35,840 bases of DNA from contig JABINZ010000103.1 of the NCBI GenBank assembly GCA_018698135.1, positions 1-35,840 on the forward strand, written 5' to 3'. The DNA is from Bacteroidota bacterium (lineage in GTDB: Bacteria > Bacteroidota > Bacteroidia > CAILMK01 > JAAYUY01). Each line of letters begins with the position of its first letter. Position 1 is the stretch's first letter. The notes beneath the pieces are model-generated. The model searched no databases. It worked only from the letters and a program-made list of their open reading frames with translations, and was not told the DNA's origin. The position numbers and the translations under genes were made by a program. Positions 8,056 through 16,973 of the stretch are shown in pieces.

Positions 8056-8990
8056 TTATTTTTCAACTCTCTATTAAGAAACTGGCTTAAAGCGTGATTA
8101 AATTTTCTTGCTTTATCAACACTCACAATGTGGCCGCTACGATTAAATGCAATAATATCGCAATTCAGGAATTTAGCTAAATCCAATCCTGATTGATAAG
8201 GAAAAACTTCATCATTTTTACCCCAAATTACTAAAAAATCATCTTGATCGTAATCGGTAAACTCATTGAATGTTACTTTGTTTTCAGGTAATTCTTCTAA
8301 TAGGATGGTTTGTTCTTTCTGAAAACGTGACCAATATTTATCAAAGAGGTTTTGCAAAATAGAAGCAGGTAGTTTGATATCACGATACATGACTATGTCC
8401 ATTAAACGCTGAAGTTCTTCTGCATTTTTTGGTACAAATAAATCAGATGCAGCTTTTACACCATTTTTATCTAGAAATTCATCTAAATAGTTGAGGTTAA
8501 AACTGGGTCCAGGACTATCAACAATCACAACTGATTGGATTCTTTCCTTATGGGTTCTATACAATTCAAAGCAAACAAAACCACCATAAGATAAGCCTAC
8601 AATATGCATTTTGTCAATATTCAAGCTATCGAGCAATTGTATGATTGCTTCAGCTTGTGCATTTAGCGAGGGCGTTTTGCTTGAATTACTTTCTCCAAAC
8701 CACAGAAGGTCAGGCACAATTACCTGATACGATTTAGCAAAATAAGGTAGTTGCCTGATAAAGGTTACATCTCCTTCTCCACCAAAACCATGAATTAATA
8801 ACAAAGTTTCACCTTCTCCACCTATACTGTATGAAAGCGTCAAATCTTCCTGTTCGAATATATGTTTTTGGAAACCCATTTTTTGCAGGCTTTTTTCCTG
8901 GATTCGAAAATAGCTATCAGTTAAATTGCAGGAAGTGCAACAAAAAAGAGCAAACAATGAGCATATGATAATGGTTATAATAGCTTTCAT
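8052..8990 (-). CDS. Alpha/beta hydrolase lipoprotein
   Basis: A serine hydrolase of the alpha/beta fold. Counting from a longer possible start at 9008, the motifs are LLLIHGFGG (oxyanion region, about 70-77), GLSYGG with nucleophile Ser140, Asp266 in WGKNDEVFP and His293 in RSGH, so the triad is intact. The start at 8990 is preferred because it begins a normal lipoprotein signal (MKAIITIIICSLFALFCCTS before Cys); the longer form adds MCYQFY. It is therefore probably lipid-anchored in the envelope. The substrate is unknown; sequence style is closest to broad esterase/haloperoxidase-like hydrolases. Convergent with the barrel gene, 4-bp overlap. Confidence 0.82.
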   Translation of the reverse strand: MKAIITIIICSLFALFCCTSCNLTDSYFRIQEKSLQKMGFQKHIFEQEDLTLSYSIGGEGETLLLIHGFGGEGDVTFIRQLPYFAKSYQVIVPDLLWFGESNSSKTPSLNAQAEAIIQLLDSLNIDKMHIVGLSYGGFVCFELYRTHKERIQSVVIVDSPGPSFNLNYLDEFLDKNGVKAASDLFVPKNAEELQRLMDIVMYRDIKLPASILQNLFDKYWSRFQKEQTILLEELPENKVTFNEFTDYDQDDFLVIWGKNDEVFPYQSGLDLAKFLNCDIIAFNRSGHIVSVDKARKFNHALSQFLNRELKNN

Positions 8991-9109
8991 ATAGAACTGA
9001 TAACACATCCTAATTTACAACATGTTTTGAGAAAAAATCAAAATAATATCGTCCACTTTAAACTGAATTTATATAATTTAGGTTTACAAAATTTGATTAG
9101 AATCTCATC

Positions 9110-9427
9110 ATGAATAAACAGGAAGCCGATACAATTATTAAAGCATGTAATAAACATAAAATCAATGCCTATATACGAAAGGAAGGCGATCTTTATTTAG
9201 TTAATTTTATGGAAAGATTTGAATATCGGGTATTTAAAGCTGCGCAATATATGTGCAATTCTTTGGTATTGGAATATAAAATCCGAAAAGCCATGGTGGA
9301 AGAAAATCGTGAAACATATTTGAAAGGATTAAATTTTAGCAACAAACCCTCACAACGAAAACAAAGTTTTAAGCCGGGTAATTGGGCCGATAGGCACATG
9401 AATAAAAATGGCTCTTCTGTGGATTAA
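9110..9427 (+). CDS. Hypothetical small basic protein
   Basis: This 105-residue protein is not recognised. It has no signal peptide. The first 65 residues look like a mixed alpha/beta fold (EADTIIKACNKHKINAYIRKEGDLYLVNF); the tail (about 75-105) is basic and disordered (NKPSQRKQSFKPGNWADRHMNKN). The stop codon lies inside a hairpin repeat (9421-9443) that may act as terminator. The minus-strand frame over the same region is a shadow. Confidence 0.5.
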   Translation: MNKQEADTIIKACNKHKINAYIRKEGDLYLVNFMERFEYRVFKAAQYMCNSLVLEYKIRKAMVEENRETYLKGLNFSNKPSQRKQSFKPGNWADRHMNKNGSSVD

Positions 9428-9443
9428 GTCTGTGACTTGATCC
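9421..9443. repeat. Dispersed 23-bp hairpin repeat, copy 1
   Basis: GGATTAAGTC, a 3-nt loop, then GACTTGATCC form a 10-bp stem with one G-T pair. Near-identical copies occur at 10913-10935 and 16614-16636, and a related hairpin at 23881-23903. This copy overlaps the stop codon of the 9110 gene. It could weakly end transcription, but no T-run follows. Confidence 0.7.
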
Positions 9444-9487
9444 AGTTATCCAATTATTAAATTAGAAACTTTCATGAAATCAAAAGA

Positions 9488-9635
9488 GGCTGTCTCAAAA
9501 GTCATAAATTTTATCCTGTGGCGTCATTCCCATGAAAATGGGAATCTCATAATCAACAACTTAGGGATTGCCGCTTTCCTGCCTGCCGTCAGGCATGGCG
9601 CGAGAATGACGGTCTGAAGGACTTTTGATAAAGCC
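9488..9635. mobile_element. MITE-like element with imperfect terminal inverted repeats
   Basis: The ends are GGCTGTCTCAAAAGTC (9488-9503) and GACTTTTGATAAAGCC (9620-9635), inverted repeats matching at 13 of 16 positions. Inside are a GTCATTC/GAATGAC pair, an ATTCCCAT-GAAA-ATGGGAAT hairpin and a GCCTG-CCGT-CAGGC hairpin. There is no ORF. Size (about 150 bp) and nested palindromes fit a small non-autonomous transposable element; no target duplication was confirmed. Confidence 0.55.
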
Positions 9636-9659
9636 GCCAGATTATTTAAAGTTTGCAAC

Positions 9660-10814
9660 TTACTCTTTTTGCTCTATCTTCCCATCCGCATGTTTCGCAA
9701 AGCGTTTTTTCTCTTTTCCATGCACGGGATCTTTACTATCCCAAGGCCAACCGCCAAATTGTGTGCTTTGATAATCTGTATAAGCTTGTTGAATTTCGGC
9801 CTTGGTATTCATCACAAAGGGGCCGTATTGCACCACTGGTTCATCAATGGGTTTTCCTTGAAGGAATAATAGCTGACAATCTTCAGCTCCCGTTTCAAGT
9901 TCAACTACTTTGTTTGAATAGAGCTCAATGGCATGATAATCTGAAATGCTTTCACCGGCTACTTTTAATTTTGATCCTTGGAAAAAGAATAGAGTTCGAT
10001 TCAATCCAGCTTCATCAGCTGGAATCGTCCAGACGGAATTGGCTTTCATTTTTATCGTATAAATCTCCACATGATTGTCAGGATTGGCAGCCCAAGAATT
10101 GGGAGGAGAAGCTGGTGCTTTTATTCCATACAAACTCCCTGCAATTACCAACGCTTCAACTGCTTTATCTTCTGAACTATATATTGGAATATCGTCAGCC
10201 CATAGCATTTTAAAATGAGCATCCACAAATTTGTCTTTTTTTGGTAGGTTTAGCCAAATCTGAAAAAGTTCTAACTTATTATCTTTATCCATGTTTAACA
10301 AAGGAAACATTTCAGCATGTTGTATGCCTTTGCCTGCAGTCATCCATTGAACATCGCCTGCTGAATAGCGACCGGCAGCACCCATTGAATCCGCATGATC
10401 AACAAATCCCTCCCTAACAACAGTTATCGTTTCAAAACCTCGATGGGGGTGAACAGGAAAACCAGGAACTGTATCTCCATGATACATGCGCCAACCATCT
10501 TTGACTTCAAAATCATTTCCAATATTTCGACCAGCCAATGAAGCATCAGGGCCGAAATCTTTATTCCCTTTCGGATAGAAGTCTTCGTGATGCACACAAA
10601 ACAAAAATGGATTCGCAGTTTCCCATTGAAATCCCAATGGACGGGTTTTGATAATTATGTCATTGCTCATAAACGCTTTATTTGAAAGTCTAGATAAATG
10701 TAAAAAAGGTTTACGGATGGCTTTTCCATAGCTGCTTATTCCTAACAAAAACAATGGAATAGCTCCAAATATTGATTTTATAATGAATTTTCTTCTGGAT
10801 TGCACCTTTTTCAT
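9660..10814 (-). CDS. Tat-exported pirin family protein
   Basis: This 384-residue protein is a bicupin pirin with an added N-terminal signal. VQSRRKFIIKSIFGAIPLFLLG (4-25) has a twin-arginine motif (SRRKF) and a hydrophobic core, so export of a folded, metal-loaded protein is likely. The N-terminal cupin has HPHRGFET and later GIQHAEMFP, supplying the His/Glu metal ligands; LFQIWLNLPKK and YGPFVMNT are also family-typical. Bacterial pirins are often iron enzymes with quercetinase-like activity, but the substrate here is unknown. Plain cytoplasmic pirins are about 290 residues, so the leader is the unusual part. The 3' end lies 24 bp from the MITE-like element. Confidence 0.88.
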   Translation of the reverse strand: MKKVQSRRKFIIKSIFGAIPLFLLGISSYGKAIRKPFLHLSRLSNKAFMSNDIIIKTRPLGFQWETANPFLFCVHHEDFYPKGNKDFGPDASLAGRNIGNDFEVKDGWRMYHGDTVPGFPVHPHRGFETITVVREGFVDHADSMGAAGRYSAGDVQWMTAGKGIQHAEMFPLLNMDKDNKLELFQIWLNLPKKDKFVDAHFKMLWADDIPIYSSEDKAVEALVIAGSLYGIKAPASPPNSWAANPDNHVEIYTIKMKANSVWTIPADEAGLNRTLFFFQGSKLKVAGESISDYHAIELYSNKVVELETGAEDCQLLFLQGKPIDEPVVQYGPFVMNTKAEIQQAYTDYQSTQFGGWPWDSKDPVHGKEKKRFAKHADGKIEQKE

Positions 10815-10912
10815 AGCTTAAGAAGATAAGCAAAATGATAGGACATTCTATCATAGTATATTGCTAATGCATTTAGTATACTGCACTATTAAGCATATTA
10901 TTTCCTCTCTCT

Positions 10913-10935
10913 GGATTAAGTCTGTGACTTAATCC
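10913..10935. repeat. Dispersed 23-bp hairpin repeat, copy 2
   Basis: GGATTAAGTC, TGT, GACTTAATCC: a perfect 10-bp stem with a 3-nt loop. It lies between the 3' end of the 10961 ATPase gene and the 5' end of the pirin gene, so it may end ATPase transcription. Confidence 0.7.
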
Positions 10936-10960
10936 CATTATGTTTAGTTTCTAAAGCCTT

Positions 10961-12382
10961 TCACATCGACTCAAACAAGCATTTCATCGTTAAGTTGTTT
11001 GTAACTATTGCCAGGCTATACTGATTTGATTTTACCCCCCAAGTTGTAATCATTACTGTATTAATCCCTTTCTTCGTTTTTGTAGATGCTCTAAATTGAT
11101 TTTCCCTATTTCTAAGTCCTTGTAAGTAGTTGGAATCAAGTGAAAATTCATTATTATAAAACTTAATTTCGCACAAATTCACAACATCATCATTTCGATC
11201 AATAACCAAATCTACTTGTGCTTTAGGGTTATGCCAACTATAGTTTTTGGATTCAATTTGGTTGCATTTCAATGCTTTTTTTACTTCTTTGTAATGTTTT
11301 AAACAAATTGTTTCAAAGGCATAACCACACCATGATTTGTACTCTTGCTTTTGAAAAATTTGTATCCATTTTGACCCTTTATATGGTCTCATAAACTGAA
11401 GGTAGAACAAACAGAATTCATCGTAGATTCGATATAGTGTCGTTTTTATGTCGTTTTTATACCCATCGTATTTTAATACGAAACCTGAAAGTATCAATTC
11501 ATCGAGAGAATCGGAAAACCTTCCGCCTGATGAAATCTTTAATTCTTTCAAGATTTCGTCTCTACTAATCCCTTCTTTCTTATTTTTTGCCAGGGTATTC
11601 ACTATTTTTTGGTGAAATGAATTTTCATTGAATAAAGATTTAAATACTTCATCGTATTCATCTTCCAGGTATGCACCATGTTGAAAGCATAAGCGATCTA
11701 TTGTTATTACAGCTGACTCTCCAGCTTTTACGTGCTCCAGATATTCAGCAACACCCCCTAATACCATATAAATCTTCAATATTTCATACTCTTCCATCGG
11801 GATTCTCTTATACTTGAAGAAGGCTTGAGTTTCTTGCAGATTGAATGGCTTAAGCTTAATTGTTTGTGTTATTCTTTTACTGAGTCCTTTTGAATTATTA
11901 ATAATTTTTTTGACCATATATGAAGCTGCTGATCCACATACAACTACTAGCAAGTCGTTTCTTGTGGTACAGTAGTCATTCCAGAAGTTTTCAAATGCAG
12001 ATAAGAAGCCAGATTTGTGTGAATCCACCCAAGGAAATTCATCGATAAATATTACCTTTTTCTTCTTTGATTCTTTAATCCTTTTAAGGAATGTTTTGAG
12101 ATAACTAAATGCTTCCAGCCAATCAGTTGGTTGATTCTGATCTTTAAAATCATTCGTTACTTCATTTAGTTTAAGTATGAAGTTTTTTATTTGATCTGCT
12201 CTTTTTCCAGTGCTTAATCCAGTAAAACTAAACATAATTTTATTGTCAAAAAATTCTCTAATTAAGTAGGTTTTTCCAATTCTTCTCCTTCCATAAATAG
12301 CGAGCAGTTCTGATCTTTGGCTTGCTAGTGAGTCGGTTAAAACTTGCTGCTCATATGCTCTTCCTACTATTGTTCTCGACAT
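10961..12382 (-). CDS. AAA ATPase of the archaeal-ATPase/DUF234 type with nuclease-like C-terminus
   Basis: This 473-residue protein has an N-terminal P-loop ATPase (Walker A GRRRIGKT 31-38; Walker B-like KKVIFIDEFPW about 108-118; sensor-like VVVCGSAASYM), a winged-helix-like middle (GISRDEILKELKISSGGRFSDSLDELILSGFV) and a C-terminal domain with QVDLVIDRNDDVVNLCEIKFY. The D-x(n)-ExK pattern matches a PD-(D/E)XK nuclease-like domain, as in DUF234. Such genes are numerous in Bacteroidota, Thermotogota and archaea, often as solitary mobile-looking genes of unknown function; DNA binding or cleavage is inferred. Its promoter region has a 64-bp tandem repeat of a GTGCCA palindrome. Confidence 0.8.
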   Translation of the reverse strand: MSRTIVGRAYEQQVLTDSLASQRSELLAIYGRRRIGKTYLIREFFDNKIMFSFTGLSTGKRADQIKNFILKLNEVTNDFKDQNQPTDWLEAFSYLKTFLKRIKESKKKKVIFIDEFPWVDSHKSGFLSAFENFWNDYCTTRNDLLVVVCGSAASYMVKKIINNSKGLSKRITQTIKLKPFNLQETQAFFKYKRIPMEEYEILKIYMVLGGVAEYLEHVKAGESAVITIDRLCFQHGAYLEDEYDEVFKSLFNENSFHQKIVNTLAKNKKEGISRDEILKELKISSGGRFSDSLDELILSGFVLKYDGYKNDIKTTLYRIYDEFCLFYLQFMRPYKGSKWIQIFQKQEYKSWCGYAFETICLKHYKEVKKALKCNQIESKNYSWHNPKAQVDLVIDRNDDVVNLCEIKFYNNEFSLDSNYLQGLRNRENQFRASTKTKKGINTVMITTWGVKSNQYSLAIVTNNLTMKCLFESM

Positions 12383-12404
12383 GATTTTGCTTTTCTTGAA
12401 TATT

Positions 12405-12517
12405 TATTGATGTGCCAAAAATACAAATAAATTGCTAATATGGCACGATAATAAATTACTGAAATGGTTATTGATGTGCCAATTTGATAAATATGGTAGC
12501 CGTATGGCACACTAATA
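12405..12517 (-). promoter_or_regulatory. Tandem palindromic operator-like repeats before the ATPase gene
   Basis: Four 13-bp half-sites: TATTGATGTGCCA at 12405-12417 and 12469-12481, and inverse TGGCACGATAATA at 12441-12453 and TGGCACACTAATA at 12505-12517. Both pairs repeat at exactly 64 bp. A minus-strand -7-like box TATTTTTG (12423-12416) lies inside the first palindrome. The array begins 22 bp before the start codon at 12382, as expected for an autoregulatory operator. Confidence 0.6.
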
Positions 12518-12712
12518 AATAGGTAAAATTGATTGTGTATAGAACGCAGTTTAATTAAATTACACATTAGGAAATTCTAAGAATGATTCAGGCACATGTG
12601 GACGCTTGCAACAGTGAAGGGGAGGATACTTTTTGTGGTTATTTCCATTGTAGAACAAAGCATTTATGGATAATTAAAATTGTTAAAAGAGAAAATTGAA
12701 CTTATAAATCTC

Positions 12713-12720
12713 TAATTTTG
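12713..12720 (+). promoter_or_regulatory. Candidate -7 box for the YitT gene
   Basis: TAATTTTG fits TAnnTTTG, 65 bp before the ATG at 12786; a -33 element at the right spacing is not clear. In the gene-free stretch 12383-12785, the only other visible structure is the ATPase operator array. Confidence 0.3.
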
Positions 12721-12785
12721 GAAAATAAAGGCTAAAATGAATTATAATGAGCATACGTTTTTGTTCAACTAATATCACTTGAATA

Positions 12786-13754
12786 ATGAATCCAGTATAT
12801 CAATACATCGTTACAGAAACGATTAAAAGAAAAATTAAGCAGAAGAACCAAAAACTTCCTGTTAAGCAATATGAAAAAGAAGTCACAAAAGTAAAAGTGG
12901 AGCTCAAACATTTAGTTCGCGATAGTTTTTTTATAGCTTTAGGAATTCTATCAGCTTGTGTTGGGTTAAATGGATTTTTACTTCCCAATATGTTTATTGA
13001 TGGTGGTGTTACAGGTATTTCGCTTATTCTTACTGAGTTAACCGGAGTTCCTTTGTCCGTTTTATTAGTCTTGGTAAATATTCCTTTTATCATCATGGCA
13101 TTTTCTACCATCAGTAGAAAATTTGCTTTAAGAAGCATGCTGGCCATTATTCTTTTGGCTATTTCTGTTCATTTTATTCACATGCCAATAATAACTGCTG
13201 ATAAACTTTTAATTGCTGTGTTTGGTGGTTTCTTTCTTGGATTGGGAATTGGATTATCCATTCGAGGAGGTTCTGTAATTGATGGAACGGAAGTTTTAGC
13301 AGTTTTTATTAGCAAAAAAACTTCAATGACCATTGGTGATGTAATCCTTGTTTTTAATGTGCTTATTTTTATGGCTGCAGCTTATGTGTTCTCAATTGAG
13401 ATTTCCCTATATGCCATGCTGACCTATTTGTCTGCATCAAAAACTGTTGATTTTGTTGTGTCTGGAATAGAAGAATATTTAGGAATAACAATAATATCTG
13501 AAAAAAATGAAGAAATCAGGTTGGCTATTACCGAAAAACTAGGTCGTGGCTGTACAATTTACTTTGGCAAAAAAGGATTTGCCAAAGAAGGTAAAGACTT
13601 GCAACCAATTGACATTGTTTATACCTTAATAACCCGCTTGGAGTTAGCAAAACTCCACACAGAAATCGACAAAATTGATGAAGATGCATTTATTGTGATG
13701 CATAGCATAAAAGATGCAAAAGGAGGGATGATAAAAAAGCGGCCACTGAAATAA
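12786..13754 (+). CDS. YitT family membrane protein (DUF161 + DUF2179)
   Basis: This 322-residue protein has a charged cytoplasmic N-terminus (about 1-42), then five or six transmembrane helices (about 48-215) with GLNGFLLPNMFIDGGVTGISLIL and GLGIGLSIRGGSVIDGTEVLA, typical of the YitT DUF161 region. The C-terminal soluble domain (about 228-310; ISEKNEEIRLAITEKLGRGCTIYFGKKGF ... DEDAFIVMHSIKDAKGG) is DUF2179, a ligand-binding-like domain. The family is widespread; transport has been suggested but the substrate is not known. The N-terminal 40-residue basic extension is longer than in many homologues. Monocistronic. Confidence 0.88.
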   Translation: MNPVYQYIVTETIKRKIKQKNQKLPVKQYEKEVTKVKVELKHLVRDSFFIALGILSACVGLNGFLLPNMFIDGGVTGISLILTELTGVPLSVLLVLVNIPFIIMAFSTISRKFALRSMLAIILLAISVHFIHMPIITADKLLIAVFGGFFLGLGIGLSIRGGSVIDGTEVLAVFISKKTSMTIGDVILVFNVLIFMAAAYVFSIEISLYAMLTYLSASKTVDFVVSGIEEYLGITIISEKNEEIRLAITEKLGRGCTIYFGKKGFAKEGKDLQPIDIVYTLITRLELAKLHTEIDKIDEDAFIVMHSIKDAKGGMIKKRPLK

Positions 13755-13838
13755 TGAGTTTAATTCAGCTGAATCATATTTCATTTTGCATCTAATTGTA
13801 TTTACAAACAATCATTTAGAACATATTTTTTTGAATTC

Positions 13839-15356
13839 TTAGCCATAAAACAGTCCTGCCCCAGGACCCAATGGCAATTTGAGTAATATCCATCCAATAA
13901 GTAATAGAGACCATAAAACAAAAAATGCTAAAGAATAAGGAAGCATGGTTGATATTAAAGTTCCAATTCCTGCTTTTTTATCATATTTTTCAAAATACAC
14001 TATTATCAGAGCAAAGAAACTCATCATTGGAGATATGATATTTGTAACGCTATCACCAATTCTGAAAACAACTTGAGATAATTCAGGTGAGTAACCAAGG
14101 AGCATAAACATAGGAATAAATACGGGACCCAAAATAGCCCATTTTGCGGAAGCACTGCCCATAAACATATTGATAATTCCAGAAAGAATTATGAATGAAA
14201 TTGCAAGCGGAATTAGGCCAATATCCAGGCTTTGAATGAATTCTGCACCGCTAACAGCAAGAATTAGCCCCAGATTACTCCATTTGAAATAAGCAACAAA
14301 TTGTGCTGCAAAGAATACGAGTACCAAAAATGCTGCTAAAGTTTTGAAGTTGTCGACCATCCCTTTAACAACATCAGAATCAGATTTAAAATTCCCAGTT
14401 ATAAAACCATAAACTATCCCCAAAATAGAAGCAATAATAAATAAAATTGCAATGAAGCCTTTTAAAACAGGAGATTTGAATATAGAATTATCAGGTCCTC
14501 TAAGCAAACCATTTTCAGGATAAAGACCTGCAGCAATTAAAAGGATAAAGAATATTGTTACAATACCCACTATCTTCAGACCTTTCTTTTCCTTGGCTGA
14601 AAGCTTTTCAAGTTTATCGGCCTTCACCTCTCCAGAATATTTGCCTAGTCGAGGTTCAACAAATTTGTTTGTTACCCATGTGCCAGCAAATGCAAGAATG
14701 AATGTGGATGCAACCATGAAATAGTAATTGGCTGTTGGTAAAACATAGTAATCCTTGTCTATAATATTTGCAGCTTCTGTTGATATACCAGCAAGCAATG
14801 GGTCAATTGTTCCAATGAATAAATTAGCACTAAAGCCACCTGAAACGCCTGCAAATGCAGCTGCCATTCCAGCAATGGGATGTCGGCCAACAGATTGAAA
14901 GATGATTGCTCCCAATGGGATAATAAGTACATAGCCAAGATCTGAGGCAATATTTGAGAGTATACCTGCTAAAACAACTACAAAAGTTATAATTTTAGTT
15001 GGTGATTTTATGATCATCAACCTGATAGCTGCACTAATTAATCCACTGCTTTCAGCTATTCCAATTCCCAATAAGGCAACCATAACAATTCCTAATGGAG
15101 CAAATCCAGTATAGTTTTCAACCATTTCCAAAAGAATTTTATGAAATCCTTCTTTTGAAAGCAGATTGATTGTATTTATAGTTTCTCCAGTTGCCGGATG
15201 TAAAGCATTCCAGCCTAAGTAATATCCAATTACTGATAATAGCAAAACAATTAATGCAAGTATTCCAAATAAACTTGCCGGATGAGGAAGTGCATTCCCT
15301 CTCTTTTCAACAAAGGATAGTATTCTGGATTTTTTCGTGCTTTTGGATATTTCCAT
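13839..15356 (-). CDS. AbgT family transporter
   Basis: This 505-residue inner-membrane protein has about 12 transmembrane helices. Its start (FVEKRGNALPHPASLFGILALIVLLLS) and NIASDLGYVLIIPLGAIIFQSVGRHPIAGMAAAFAGVSGGFSANLF region are characteristic of AbgT (p-aminobenzoyl-glutamate transporter) proteins, as are the C-terminal GSASAKWAILGPVFIPMFMLLGYSPE and IGDSVTNIISPMM motifs. Studied members import p-aminobenzoyl-glutamate or export antimetabolites such as sulfonamides, driven by proton or sodium gradients; the substrate here is not known. It lies 50 bp downstream of the DedA-like gene on the same strand and may share its transcript. Confidence 0.92.
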   Translation of the reverse strand: MEISKSTKKSRILSFVEKRGNALPHPASLFGILALIVLLLSVIGYYLGWNALHPATGETINTINLLSKEGFHKILLEMVENYTGFAPLGIVMVALLGIGIAESSGLISAAIRLMIIKSPTKIITFVVVLAGILSNIASDLGYVLIIPLGAIIFQSVGRHPIAGMAAAFAGVSGGFSANLFIGTIDPLLAGISTEAANIIDKDYYVLPTANYYFMVASTFILAFAGTWVTNKFVEPRLGKYSGEVKADKLEKLSAKEKKGLKIVGIVTIFFILLIAAGLYPENGLLRGPDNSIFKSPVLKGFIAILFIIASILGIVYGFITGNFKSDSDVVKGMVDNFKTLAAFLVLVFFAAQFVAYFKWSNLGLILAVSGAEFIQSLDIGLIPLAISFIILSGIINMFMGSASAKWAILGPVFIPMFMLLGYSPELSQVVFRIGDSVTNIISPMMSFFALIIVYFEKYDKKAGIGTLISTMLPYSLAFFVLWSLLLIGWILLKLPLGPGAGLFYG

Positions 15357-15406
15357 GTTTTCAGTTTACTTTAATAGAAATTCAATGAAAAAATGATATC
15401 ATTGTT

Positions 15407-16006
15407 TTACAACAGTTTGAAAATTATAAGAGCATAAATTATAAAGCGAATATACCTGAACAAGGCCCAAAGTAGATATTTTTTAAAATCAAACTTTATT
15501 AATCCTGAAGCTAAACTTACAATTGAATGAGGAATGGGAGATATTGCACCAATAACAACTAATAGACCACCCCATTTTCGTAGATTTATCATATGCTTTG
15601 CAATCTTGATTTCAATATGATTTTGGATAGCAGGAATAAGAAATATATATCGACCAAGGAAGTAGGAAAAAATACCTGCAATATATGATAATGTTGCTAA
15701 AATGATTAGAAAGAACCAGGGATTAGCCGATTTAGAACTCCATGCAATAAATACCTCAGGAGGTAATAAGCCTAGAATACTTTCTGAAACTAAAAAAACT
15801 AAAAACACTATTGCTGGTTTAAAGCTGGTAACTAAAGTATTGAGAATCGCATGGATATCGATAAAAAAATACTCCAGTACTAATAATACTCCTGTAAAAA
15901 CAAGAATAATTAAGCCCGCTTTAAATGCTGTGTTCTTTAAAAATTTGTAAAACATCGCTTTTCGATAATATCGATGTAATACATTCATTTTCTGGTATGT
16001 TGTCAT
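15407..16006 (-). CDS. DedA/VTT-domain membrane protein
   Basis: This 199-residue protein has about five hydrophobic segments. The central SESILGLLPPEVFIAWSSKS and the later GGLLVVIGAISPIPHSIVSLASGLIKFDF match the VTT/SNARE-associated (DedA) family, including the re-entrant loop Pro residues and the G-A-(x)-P-I-P-x-S-x-x-S-x-x-x-G segment. DedA-type proteins act as lipid scramblases or flippases, for example of undecaprenyl phosphate. It precedes the AbgT gene by 50 bp. Which lipid is moved cannot be said from sequence. Confidence 0.8.
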   Translation of the reverse strand: MTTYQKMNVLHRYYRKAMFYKFLKNTAFKAGLIILVFTGVLLVLEYFFIDIHAILNTLVTSFKPAIVFLVFLVSESILGLLPPEVFIAWSSKSANPWFFLIILATLSYIAGIFSYFLGRYIFLIPAIQNHIEIKIAKHMINLRKWGGLLVVIGAISPIPHSIVSLASGLIKFDFKKYLLWALFRYIRFIIYALIIFKLL

Positions 16007-16142
16007 ATACTGATTAATCGGTGTTGTATTCCTGTATTATTATTGTAAACAACTATTAACATCCATTTGCATCGAAATGGATACTCATTTCAAATTTAGT
16101 AGAATGAGTTTCTGCTCATACAAATCTGAAATATTCGTAGTT

Positions 16143-16436
16143 TTAGTTGGAAATCTTAGGAGGTTGCCAAATAGAGATGCTTGTTTGTGGAATTAAGAAG
16201 TAGTTCTGTAAGATTGAAATTTCGCTATTAAGTTTTGCCAGTGAACAAAAATCATCCGTTTGACTTATTTGATCATCATCAATAGTATCATTGTCTATTG
16301 TCATATTATTTTCTTGATTATTTGTAGGTATCGATGGTTCTTCAATAACAGTAATGGTATTTGCTTGTACGCCATAACCAAAAAGGATAATCATAAGAAA
16401 TATGAGTCTGAATATTTTAATTCTATGAAATAACAT
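16143..16436 (-). CDS. Hypothetical small secreted protein
   Basis: This 97-residue protein has a Sec signal (KIFRLIFLMIILFGYGVQA, cleavage near residue 25) and a short acidic Asn/Asp-rich mature part (NNMTIDNDTIDDDQISQTDDFCS) ending IWQPPKISN. It is low in complexity and has no known family. It may be a degraded or fast-evolving secreted protein. Coding status rests on the signal peptide only. Confidence 0.4.
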   Translation of the reverse strand: MLFHRIKIFRLIFLMIILFGYGVQANTITVIEEPSIPTNNQENNMTIDNDTIDDDQISQTDDFCSLAKLNSEISILQNYFLIPQTSISIWQPPKISN

Positions 16437-16613
16437 TGGGTTGTAAAGCTAATAGCTCAGTAAAATTATTGCGATTGAAAATATACATATAATCAAATTA
16501 CTTGATACGATTGATTGTCAAACCATATTGCCAAAATCTTGCCAGTAATAAGCAAATAATTGAGGTAAATATTTACTTATTATTGAGAAAATATGTATCC
16601 TATTTGGTTCTAT

Positions 16614-16636
16614 GAATTAAGTCTGTAACTTGATCC
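16614..16636. repeat. Dispersed 23-bp hairpin repeat, copy 3
   Basis: GAATTAAGTC, TGT, AACTTGATCC: the same repeat as at 9421 and 10913, with two changes that weaken the stem. It is not next to a gene end. Confidence 0.55.
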
Positions 16637-16667
16637 ATGTGTAAATAAATAAGTTGCGGTTTCTGTA

Positions 16668-16735
16668 GAAAGAACGGGACAAATATCTAACTATATCATT
16701 CTAGATACGGGATTAATTATTGATCACGCAAAGTT
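16668..16735 (-). repeat. Island repeat, partial copy G
   Basis: AACGGGACAAATATCTAAC and the following GGATTAATTATTGATCACG match repeats D (28220-28280) and F (31165-31230), but the terminator hairpin is missing. It is a degenerate or truncated member upstream of the DUF1538 operon. Confidence 0.55.
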
Positions 16736-16973
16736 TGTTGGGGTAGATATTTGGGATATTTGACTTCATATGAAATGTACAAAGAGCTTCCACAATTAGA
16801 CCTAATTTACAGAATAAAGCACGCTCGAGCAAAAAAGATATACTAAAAGCAAATAACCTTACTGACTATATTTTGTCAATTATCTCTTCGCGTATAAATA
16901 GAATAAGTAATGATTTATTCATTCATTTTGAAGGTTCATGTAACTTCGCTACACATTAAGCAGAAAAAAAATA

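Larger units (their letters stand above)
16437..16973. other. Gene-free stretch with hairpin repeat and partial repeat G
   Basis: No plausible gene is seen in these 537 bp. A hairpin repeat lies at 16614-16636 and a partial copy of the accessory-island repeat at 16668-16735. The rest shows no recognisable structure. Confidence 0.6.

Noticed and set aside
9653-10213. Plus-strand frame of 186 codons
   Set aside because: Shadow of the pirin gene, whose motifs and Tat signal on the opposite strand are clear.
12367-12567. Minus-strand frame of 66 codons upstream of the 10961 ATPase
   Set aside because: It is formed by the palindromic operator repeats and overlaps the true ATPase start.
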